6,551 nt of DNA, taken from assembly GCA_027069645.1 (NCBI GenBank), contig JALXEI010000113.1, forward strand, positions 1-6,551, in the 5' to 3' direction. The translations under genes were made by a program, and so were the position numbers. The notes under the pieces are model-generated. The model saw only the letters and a list, made by a program, of their open reading frames with translations. It did no database searches and had not been told where the DNA came from. This document shows, piece after piece, positions 1 through 4,340 of the stretch (its first letter is position 1; each line of letters begins with the position of its first letter). The stretch comes from Hyphomicrobiales bacterium (lineage in GTDB: Bacteria > Pseudomonadota > Alphaproteobacteria > Rhizobiales > JAKIUO01).

Positions 1-570
1 CCAGCAAAAGGCCTGGTTTTCAAATCGGCGGCCCGTCGCCAGACGGGTGGCGCCCGCCGGAATGCTGAAGCCTTCATTATGCCACTGAAAGCAGTGATCA
101 GGCCAGTCGGGGAGCAGATTTTTGCCGGCGGAAGTCGCACAGATGCGGTGATAGCCTATTTCCACCAGCCCCTGCGGGTGAGGGCGTATTTCACCACCGA
201 GGTGATGGACCATCATCTGGGCCCCGAGACAAATGCCGAAATAGGGTTTGTTTTCTTCAAGGGCATGAGACAGCCAGGTGATTTCATGTCTGATTTCGGG
301 CGTATCGTCATTGGCGCTCATGGGACCGCCAAAAACGATCAGGCCGCTATGATTTGCGAGATTGTGCGGCAATTCCTCGCCAAGAACCGGATGCCTGATA
401 TCAAGCTGATAACCATTGTCGATCAGCCATTCACCAACAGCGCCTGCACTTGATGATTTTTGATGCAACAGCAGCAAAACCGGATCACAGATCCGGGAAA
501 ACGGATTTTTGTTGCAGCTCTGCGTTGGCTGATTTTCACGTCGCGCAGATATGGAAGATGCCTTGTGCAT
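1..570 (-). CDS. Class I glutamine amidotransferase-like protein (partial, C-terminus beyond left edge)
   Basis: This is a stand-alone class I glutamine amidotransferase domain of the GMP-synthase-like type, which would release ammonia from glutamine or act on a gamma-glutamyl bond; the substrate is unknown. Counting from the ATG at 570, a hydrophobic strand VLLLLH lies at residues 31-36, the oxyanion-type segment FGGPMSANDD at 80-89, and the nucleophile elbow FGICLGAQ at 111-118 with Cys114. The catalytic His and Glu normally follow near residue 200 and lie outside the window. The 190 visible residues are most of a family protein of about 240. The ATG is the only one in frame and has no clear Shine-Dalgarno. 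It gives an unusual 30-residue tail before the first strand, so the true start may be a later TTG. The gene is probably the last member seen of the terB-SDR operon, 45 bases after the SDR stop. Confidence 0.86.
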   Translation of the reverse strand, partial: MHKASSISARRENQPTQSCNKNPFSRICDPVLLLLHQKSSSAGAVGEWLIDNGYQLDIRHPVLGEELPHNLANHSGLIVFGGPMSANDDTPEIRHEITWLSHALEENKPYFGICLGAQMMVHHLGGEIRPHPQGLVEIGYHRICATSAGKNLLPDWPDHCFQWHNEGFSIPAGATRLATGRRFENQAFCW

Positions 571-615
571 TTTCAGGTCCGGTTCAAAATAAAATGCGCC
601 GTTCGAAGAGAGCTA

Positions 616-1440
616 TCATGAACGCGGATTTTTCAATCGCGATTTCAAAAACCAGCTCATAAATGGCATCAATAGATCATGGGGCAGAATTTTTAAAGCA
701 AGAGCACCAAACTGGCTTAAGATACCGGGTATTATGAGGCTTTTGCCACACAGAAAACCGGTATAGCCCATATGGGCGGCTTTTCGGGCACTGATTCCGG
801 CACCGGATTGTACATAGAGTTCGGAGCGGGCACCCATTGTGCGATGAAATCCGGTCCGCACCGGCCCGGGGGCGAGGGTGGAAATGCGAACACCCGAGCC
901 AAAACATTCCCACGAGAGGGCCTTGCCGAGAGATATGACATAGGCCTTGCTGGCATAATAGGTCGCCTGGTAGGGGCCGGGCAGCAATCCTCCCATCGAG
1001 GCGACAAAGAGAATTCCGCCCTGTCGCCGGGCCTGCATATCGGGCAGGAAGCGGCGCGACAAATCGGTCAGGGCGCGAATATTGAGATCAATCATATTGA
1101 GCAGAGCCTCGGGTCTGTGGCGGGCAAAATCACCGGCAAGGCCAAATCCGGCATTGTTCACGAGGTTTTGACAATAACAGTTCTGCTCGTGCAAAAACTG
1201 TTCGACCCGCGCGCAATTTTCCGGATCAACCAGATCACAGGCGAGAATTTTAACCTCGACATCATGGCGGGCCCGAATGTCAGCCGCCGTTTTTTCAAGA
1301 CTTTCCCTGTTGCGGGATACCAGCAGCAAATCATATCCGCCGGAGGCAAATTCATAGGCCAGAGCCCGACCGATGCCTTGGGAGCCACCTGTAATGACGG
1401 TAACGGGCGAAAGCGGTGGATTGTCGTTGGCAGCACTCAT
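616..1440 (-). CDS. Classical short-chain dehydrogenase/reductase (SDR family)
   Basis: This is an NAD(P)-dependent oxidoreductase with a Rossmann fold. The 274 residues show the full classical SDR set: the dinucleotide motif TGGSQGIG at 17-24, an acidic DL pair at 69-70, NNAG at 95-98, the active-site Asn in DLN (Asn120), Ser148 in VASMGG, the YxxxK pair Tyr161/Lys165 in YYASK, and the PG turn at 191-192. All catalytic residues are present, so the enzyme should be active. Arg43 after the second strand would suit NADP(H), which is an inference. The C-terminal tail (about 230-274) is hydrophobic then basic, as in SDRs of the DltE/YqjQ kind that touch membranes or lipids. The substrate cannot be told. 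The ATG start lies 6 bases after the terB stop, without a strong Shine-Dalgarno, which suggests translational coupling. Confidence 0.93.
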   Translation of the reverse strand: MSAANDNPPLSPVTVITGGSQGIGRALAYEFASGGYDLLLVSRNRESLEKTAADIRARHDVEVKILACDLVDPENCARVEQFLHEQNCYCQNLVNNAGFGLAGDFARHRPEALLNMIDLNIRALTDLSRRFLPDMQARRQGGILFVASMGGLLPGPYQATYYASKAYVISLGKALSWECFGSGVRISTLAPGPVRTGFHRTMGARSELYVQSGAGISARKAAHMGYTGFLCGKSLIIPGILSQFGALALKILPHDLLMPFMSWFLKSRLKNPRS

Positions 1441-1446
1441 GTGAAA

Positions 1447-1905
1447 TCAGGATCCGGCGTTTCTCGCTTCGACCTTTTTGCGCAATCTGACGCGGTCCCT
1501 TGTCGTGACATGCAAAAGTTCGGCGACCCGCCAGACGAGATGGTTTTCATATTCATGAATGACCCCGTCGGCAAAGGCAATTTCCCATAACATCTCCACC
1601 ATTTCCATACGACCTGTTTCGTCCAGGTGCCGGGTCAAAAGACGGGTAAACCGGTAAAGGTCAATCGCTTCCTTTTCCCTTTGTCGGGCGAGGGCGATAA
1701 ATTCGTCGAGACCCTGTTCGTCAATATTGTAGTGGTCGTGCAGCAAATGGCGCAGCTTTTTCATCTCCTGCGGGTCGGCATGACCGTCTGCAAGGGTGGC
1801 GTGAACAAGCAGGGCCGCACCGGCCAGTTTGTAGTCTTCCTGTGCCAGAGCCGGGCTACTGCTATCTGCAAGTGAGCCGATCAGTTTTTTTATCTGTTTT
1901 AACAT
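1447..1905 (-). CDS. TerB-family (tellurite resistance B-like) protein
   Basis: This is a 152-residue, all-helical, soluble protein of the TerB-like family. It shows the two related acidic segments typical of that fold: LADGHADPQE at 38-47 and FADGVIHEYE at 111-120, spaced as two repeats of one helical unit. In studied TerB proteins such acidic residues bind metal ions. Stand-alone TerB-like proteins are common in Alphaproteobacteria and have no settled role; the name does not prove tellurite resistance, and no other ter gene is visible. The N-terminus is basic (KQIKKLIG) and the C-terminus is rich in Arg and Lys. The ATG at 1905 has AGGG six bases ahead as a Shine-Dalgarno. It is the first gene of the apparent operon with the SDR and amidotransferase genes. 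A 24-bp sequence in its leader recurs at 2830-2853. Confidence 0.85.
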   Translation of the reverse strand: MLKQIKKLIGSLADSSSPALAQEDYKLAGAALLVHATLADGHADPQEMKKLRHLLHDHYNIDEQGLDEFIALARQREKEAIDLYRFTRLLTRHLDETGRMEMVEMLWEIAFADGVIHEYENHLVWRVAELLHVTTRDRVRLRKKVEARNAGS

Positions 1906-1912
1906 TCTCGAC

Positions 1913-1936
1913 CCTGTTTATGAGTTTATGACCTAG
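1913..1936. repeat. 24-bp direct repeat, copy 1 (terB leader)
   Basis: The 24 bases here are identical, and in the same orientation, to 2830-2853. On the minus strand the unit begins CTAGGTCA and contains the octamer TCATAAAC twice in tandem, ending in CAGG. Here the CAGG end supplies the Shine-Dalgarno of terB, only eight bases before its ATG. A 24-base exact match 917 bases away is not expected by chance. It could be a regulator site, a recombination scar or part of a dispersed element. Confidence 0.9.
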
Positions 1937-1947
1937 GCCCCGAAATC

Positions 1948-1976
1948 ACTATACCTTTTCATTATCACAATGAAAG
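1948..1976 (-). promoter_or_regulatory. Candidate promoter and operator-like dyad for the terB operon
   Basis: Read on the minus strand, TATAGT at 1953-1948 is a good -10 element, and CTTTCA at 1976-1971, 17 bases upstream, is a weak -35. The spacer and -35 edge are filled by an inverted repeat, TTTCATTATCACAATGAAA (1957-1975), with perfect 7-base arms and a 5-base centre. A dyad in that place is typical of a repressor operator or a site for a regulator that reshapes the spacer. The implied transcript would start near 1941 and carry the 24-bp repeat in its leader. This is inference from pattern. Confidence 0.4.
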
Positions 1977-1981
1977 CAAGG

Positions 1982-2016
1982 AAAAACCCGCCCCTTGTGA
2001 CAAAGGGCGGGTTTTT
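1982..2016 (-). terminator. Intrinsic terminator after the IalB-family gene (possibly bidirectional)
   Basis: A 12-base perfect stem (AAAAACCCGCCC at 1982-1993 with its complement at 2005-2016) closes a short loop that can pair further (TTG with CAA around TGA). On the minus strand it ends in a run of five T, placed 23 bases after the stop of the IalB-family gene. The A-run on the other side makes it symmetrical, so it could also stop rightward transcription. It separates the IalB-family unit from the terB operon. Confidence 0.9.
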
Positions 2017-2038
2017 GTTCATCAGTGTCCGGCAAGGT

Positions 2039-2548
2039 CTATTTGCATTCTGCCGAAACCCGTTTGAGGGCGGCTGAAATCCCGGCCAGGGAATATTTGT
2101 CGATGGTTGTTGTTCCCCGTTTGGAGCGCCCTTTTACGACGAGCGTCGAACCTTTTTTCATGGCTTTGACGAGATTGACCTCAAGGGTTTCATCGGCAAT
2201 GAAGGCTTTGTCCCCTTCGGCAAAAAGATTGAACTGATCAGCGCCAACAATTGCGGAAGGCGCGGAATCAGCATCCAGAGGATAACCGATTTTTATGCTG
2301 ATCTCGTTGCTGACCTTGTCGCCTGGCCAGGAGGAAACATAGAAAAAGACGTCTCCGCGGTTTACGCCTTTCGGGGCCATATCCTTGGGTTTGGATATGG
2401 CAAAACAGGTCTTGTTATTGTCTTTTTCGTGTACGTAAACAGCCCAGTCCTTGTAGGTTTCCTTAAGCTGCAAGGCTTGCACGGGCAATGAAGTGATCAT
2501 CAGGGTGGTGGCGCTGGCAAGGAGCGTGAAAAGGGTCGATATCTTCAT
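2039..2548 (-). CDS. Invasion-associated locus B (IalB) family exported protein
   Basis: This is a 169-residue exported protein of the IalB family, named after a Bartonella gene linked to red-cell invasion but widespread in free-living Alphaproteobacteria, where its role is unknown. Residues 1-25 form a Sec signal peptide (Lys2, hydrophobic core, VQA cleavage site). The mature part shows the family features: DWAVY at 34-38, Cys48 in KTCFAISKP, the strand run RGDVFFYVSSWPG at 64-76, and Cys168 at the end, likely a disulfide partner of Cys48. I chose the ATG at 2548 over an in-frame TTG four codons earlier because it begins the signal peptide cleanly; GAGAA upstream is a modest Shine-Dalgarno. 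The gene stands alone, ends at a strong terminator, and has two CtrA-like boxes upstream. The name should not be read as evidence of a pathogen. Confidence 0.9.
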   Translation of the reverse strand: MKISTLFTLLASATTLMITSLPVQALQLKETYKDWAVYVHEKDNNKTCFAISKPKDMAPKGVNRGDVFFYVSSWPGDKVSNEISIKIGYPLDADSAPSAIVGADQFNLFAEGDKAFIADETLEVNLVKAMKKGSTLVVKGRSKRGTTTIDKYSLAGISAALKRVSAECK

Positions 2549-2615
2549 GTCAGTTCTCAATTCATTACATTCTGATATGTGCGGAAGCGGTCATATTTAT
2601 TAAGAAGAAAATTTC

Positions 2616-2632
2616 CTAACGAATAATTAACC
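2616..2632 (+). promoter_or_regulatory. Candidate CtrA-like box (CTAA-N7-TTAACC)
   Basis: CTAA at 2616-2619, seven bases, then TTAACC at 2627-2632 matches the CtrA consensus TTAA-N7-TTAAC with one mismatch in the left half. It lies 68-84 bases upstream of the IalB-family start, a reasonable place to affect that promoter. CtrA is the alphaproteobacterial response regulator for cell cycle or motility. A second site with the same geometry at 2698 strengthens the idea, but the motif is AT-rich and short. Confidence 0.4.
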
Positions 2633-2697
2633 GGTGTGTTGTTTCGACACCGCAAGTCATATCAGGTGTTACGCTGTACTTTTGTCAGCTGAACATG

Positions 2698-2714
2698 TTT
2701 ACCAATCATTAACC
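2698..2714 (+). promoter_or_regulatory. Second candidate CtrA-like box (TTTA-N7-TTAACC)
   Basis: TTTA at 2698-2701, seven bases, then TTAACC at 2709-2714. It has the same orientation, exact spacing and perfect right half-site as the box at 2616-2632, again with one mismatch in the left half. The two boxes start 82 bp apart. This is a pattern match only. Confidence 0.35.
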
Positions 2715-2829
2715 GATTTTGACGCGGCTGCAAAGAGGACTTCGCTATCCTGCGAACAACCTCGAAAGGGAACACGCGTTTTTCATTCCGCGCATAGCGG
2801 TAAACAGGGCCCCTTTGTGACAGAATTTT

Positions 2830-2853
2830 CCTGTTTATGAGTTTATGACCTAG
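2830..2853. repeat. 24-bp direct repeat, copy 2
   Basis: These 24 bases are identical to 1913-1936. This copy is not next to a start codon: it lies about 280 bases upstream of the IalB-family gene and directly abuts the left end of the long palindrome at 2852-3015. Its first eight bases, CCTGTTTA, are also mirrored by TAAACAGG at 2801-2808, so it can form the right arm of a local hairpin with a 21-base loop. Confidence 0.9.
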
Positions 2854-3015
2854 AGGCCGGTTCAAAACTCATTACTTGATTTTATTGAGTTTTTTCCTGT
2901 CCAGAATCACGCAAACCGGCGCCGAACGGGGCTGGCGTCCCTTTCAAGCCGGTTTGCGCCGATAATGGGCTGGAAAAGACCAATAAAATCAGTGAGGAGT
3001 TTTGAATCGGACTCT
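2852..3015. repeat. Long imperfect palindrome / giant stem-loop (MITE-like element or structured RNA)
   Basis: The two halves are imperfect reverse complements over 60 or so bases each. Pairings by eye are: AGAG 2852-2855 with CTCT 3012-3015; 2857-2870 with 2997-3010 (14 pairs); 2872-2875 with 2992-2995; 2877-2887 with 2981-2991 (11 pairs); 2889-2897 with 2972-2980 (9); 2899-2903 with 2966-2970 (5); 2906-2908 with 2961-2963; 2910-2920 with 2948-2958 (11, including GCAAACCGGC with GCCGGTTTGC). That is about 61 pairs including a few G-U, with a 27-base loop 2921-2947. The ends resemble terminal inverted repeats (AGAGGCCGGTTCAAAACTC and AGAGTCCGATTCAAAACTC). It has no coding capacity of its own. 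I see no clear target-site duplication. It may be a miniature transposable element, a palindromic dispersed repeat, or a transcribed long hairpin. Confidence 0.85.
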
Positions 3016-3073
3016 TGCATCCGATCCGCTCGTCGTGGGCTTTTCCCGGCTTCACATAAATTTTATTCGCCGG

Positions 3074-3103
3074 TTTCTGGACAAACTCGTTGGTTTGTAT
3101 TAT
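3074..3103 (+). promoter_or_regulatory. Candidate promoter for tusA-dsrE2
   Basis: TATTAT at 3098-3103 is a one-mismatch -10 element. The -35 is poor: the best-spaced hexamer is near 3075-3080 (TTCTGG, 17-base spacer). The first operator-like palindrome fills the spacer and the second begins eight bases after the -10, the arrangement expected if a repressor blocks this promoter. The leader to tusA would be about 130 bases. This is inference from the layout. Confidence 0.3.
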
Positions 3104-3127
3104 TTCTGTACCAAACCAACTGGTTTG
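3081..3127. promoter_or_regulatory. Tandem operator-like palindromes upstream of tusA
   Basis: Two similar dyads are visible. Site 1, ACAAACTCGTTGGTTTGT (3081-3098), has perfect 6-base arms and a 6-base centre. Site 2, CAAACCAACTGGTTTG (3112-3127), has perfect 7-base arms and a 2-base centre. Both share CAAAC-N6-GTTTG, and their centres are exactly 30 bp apart, about three helical turns, so bound dimers would sit on one face of the DNA. This form is typical of TetR-type repressor operators, though the family of regulator is a guess and no regulator gene is in the window. A further CTGGTTTG half-site lies at 3197-3204, and the core of the long palindrome also carries CAAACC/GGTTTG. Confidence 0.6.
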
Positions 3128-3239
3128 TTTTAGCGGACAAACAGCCCCGCAAAAGACCTGTCGTGAAAGGAAAAGAGCCTCCGGGCGCGCAGACCACTGG
3201 TTTGAAAACGGATTTGCAAAGGAAAAAGGGAGATTTGCC

Positions 3240-3485
3240 ATGACTGTAACCAGTTTGAAACCGGTGGCCCGCGAACTGGATGCCAGCGGACTGAGCTGCC
3301 CGCTACCGATATTGAAAACAAAAAAAGCCATTGGTGGCCTTGAAACAGGGGATGTGTTGCGGGTGGTGTCCACGGATCCGGGATCACTCAACGATATCGA
3401 GAGTTTTTGCAAACAGACGGGAAATGACCTGCTTGCTTCCAGCGAACATGATGGCAGCTATGAATTTTTGATTCGCAAGAACTAG
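3240..3485 (+). CDS. tusA: TusA-family sulfur carrier protein
   Basis: This is an 81-residue sulfur-transfer protein of the TusA (SirA) family. Its single active Cys20 sits in the diagnostic CPxP motif (SGLSCPLPILKTKKAI, Cys20-Pro21-Leu22-Pro23) and would carry a persulfide between partner proteins in the cytoplasm. The rest fits the two-layer alpha/beta fold: strand VLRVVSTDPGS (39-49), helix around LNDIESFCKQTGN (50-62) and a final strand YEFLIRKN (74-81). Length is typical. The start is the ATG at 3240 because GGGAG seven bases upstream is a strong Shine-Dalgarno and the CPxP then lies at the usual depth; an earlier in-frame ATG would add 50 residues without family likeness. It precedes a dsrE2-like gene by 61 bases, a pairing known from sulfur-oxidising and persulfide-handling gene sets. 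Two palindromic operators upstream suggest controlled expression. Confidence 0.95.
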   Translation: MTVTSLKPVARELDASGLSCPLPILKTKKAIGGLETGDVLRVVSTDPGSLNDIESFCKQTGNDLLASSEHDGSYEFLIRKN

Positions 3486-3512
3486 CGCGGCCAAACAGGT
3501 GCGAGAAACATC

Positions 3513-3533
3513 AATATCCCGCAACGGGATTTT
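3513..3533 (+). terminator. Small hairpin between tusA and dsrE2 (weak attenuator or processing site)
   Basis: ATCCCG (3516-3521) pairs with CGGGAT (3525-3530) around a CAA loop and is followed by TTT (3531-3533), then directly by the AGGAGA ribosome site of the next gene. The T-run is too short for a strong terminator. It could reduce read-through, protect the upstream message end, or help set different TusA and DsrE2 levels. Confidence 0.35.
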
Positions 3534-3546
3534 CAGGAGATTAAAA

Positions 3547-4167
3547 ATGACCAATCTGGCAGAAGTGAAAAATGACATGCCGGCTGCTGACCTGCAATCA
3601 GCGCAAATGAATGAATGGTTCGAGAAAAAATTCGAGGAGGAAATGAAAAAACGCGAGGCGGCGCATGTCCCCTCAATGGCGCTGATCGCGACCAAAGGCA
3701 CCCTTGATATGGCCTACCCGCCCTTTATTCTGGCCAGTACCGGGGCGGCGCTGGGCTGGGATGTGTCGGTTTTCTTCACCTTTTACGGGCTTCTTTTGCT
3801 GAAAAAGGATATTGAGGCGAAGGTGAGTCCGCTGGGCAATCCTGCCATGCCGATGAAAATGCCGATGGGGCCGGACTGGTTGCAGAACATGAACATTCCC
3901 ATGCCCAATGCCATACCCAGTGTCATTCCCGGTTTTGAAAACGTCGCCACCAACCTGATGAAAAAAACATTCAAAAACAAGGGCGTCGCGTCTATTGAAG
4001 AACTGCGCGAACTTTCACTGGAAGCAGATGTCAAATTGCTTGCCTGTCAGATGACTGTGGATGTGTTCGGTTTTACCCATGATGATTTTATCGATGAAGT
4101 GAGTTATGTCGGCGCCGCAACCTTCCTGCCCGAAGCGCAAAAAGCTGACGTTACATTGTTCATCTGA
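3547..4167 (+). CDS. dsrE2: DsrE2-like protein (DsrE/DsrF/DrsH-like family)
   Basis: This 206-residue protein of the DsrE2 type accepts or passes persulfide sulfur together with TusA. Residues 1-40 are acidic and charged, probably a coiled helix (EKKFEEEMKKREA at 25-37). The family core begins with MALIATKGTLDMAYPPFILASTGAALGW at 44-71 and a hydrophobic strand and helix VSVFFTFYGLLLLKKD (73-88); this stretch could contact the membrane, as proposed for some DsrE2 proteins. A Met/Pro-rich loop (99-129) is typical of the family. Cys167 in LLACQMTVDVFG is the only cysteine and the expected sulfur-binding residue. I chose the ATG at 3547 because AGGAGA lies six bases before it; an earlier in-frame ATG at 3499 has no such site. 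It is probably co-transcribed with tusA. No rhodanese or hdr-like gene follows, so general sulfur trafficking is as likely as sulfur oxidation. Confidence 0.92.
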   Translation: MTNLAEVKNDMPAADLQSAQMNEWFEKKFEEEMKKREAAHVPSMALIATKGTLDMAYPPFILASTGAALGWDVSVFFTFYGLLLLKKDIEAKVSPLGNPAMPMKMPMGPDWLQNMNIPMPNAIPSVIPGFENVATNLMKKTFKNKGVASIEELRELSLEADVKLLACQMTVDVFGFTHDDFIDEVSYVGAATFLPEAQKADVTLFI

Positions 4168-4238
4168 TACGCGACGGCGCATCGTTTGACAGATCACCCC
4201 CGGATGGCAGTTCCCCTCCCTGTCGTCCACACGCGTGG

Positions 4239-4296
4239 AAATCCGCGTTTGTTGGCCAAATCCGGCTCTTCCGGTTCGGCAGGCAGGCGCGGATTT
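4239..4296. terminator. Dyad between convergent dsrE2 and exported-protein genes (possible terminator)
   Basis: AAATCCGCG (4239-4247) and CGCGGATTT (4288-4296) are perfect 9-base inverted repeats. The 40 bases between them hold a second pairing, GCC...CCGG with CCGG...GGC, so a compact nested structure is possible. It lies where convergent transcripts meet. There are only four T after the right arm, so it is not a textbook intrinsic terminator in either direction. Confidence 0.35.
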
Positions 4297-4340
4297 TCCG
4301 GCATTTCGGGTATAGTGTAAAAGAGCAGGGAAATGCACAG

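Larger units (their letters stand above)
2549..3239. other. Long gene-free divergent intergenic region
   Basis: About 690 bases lie between the divergent IalB-family and tusA genes, and I see no convincing coding region. Small open frames exist but lack ribosome sites and protein-like composition. Besides the boxes, repeat, palindrome and operators listed separately, it holds an inverted pair CGCTAT (2743-2748) and ATAGCG (2794-2799), a TAAACAGG (2801-2808) facing CCTGTTTA (2830-2837), and two GANTC sites (3004-3008 and 3010-3014), the target of the CcrM methylase found in many Alphaproteobacteria. The density of dyads from 2740 to 3015 suggests a structured RNA or a decayed mobile element. 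Confidence 0.7.

Noticed and set aside
79..453. Plus-strand open frame of 124 codons
   Set aside because: The minus strand encodes the amidotransferase with its GICLG nucleophile site over the same bases.
772..1590. Plus-strand open frame of 272 codons
   Set aside because: It lies opposite the SDR and TerB-family genes, whose motifs are complete; its translation has no recognisable domain.
1913..1936. Pho box reading of the TCATAAAC tandem in the 24-bp repeat
   Set aside because: Pho boxes repeat with an 11-base period and a CTGTCAT core; here the period is 8 bases and the core differs.
2634..2865. Two small overlapping open frames (2634-2840 plus, 2662-2865 minus)
   Set aside because: Neither has a proper start with a ribosome site; the composition is not protein-like and the region is full of dyads.
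2852..3015. Complete insertion sequence
   Set aside because: There is no transposase gene or fragment, and no clear target-site duplication at the ends; only a miniature non-autonomous element remains possible.
3090..3242. Longer N-terminus for TusA from an ATG at 3090
   Set aside because: It would place the operators inside the gene and add 50 residues with no family likeness. The ATG at 3240 has a strong Shine-Dalgarno and gives the normal length.
2882..3412. Minus-strand open frame of 176 codons across the palindrome and the start of tusA
   Set aside because: It runs antisense into tusA, has no ribosome site, and much of it translates inverted repeat DNA.
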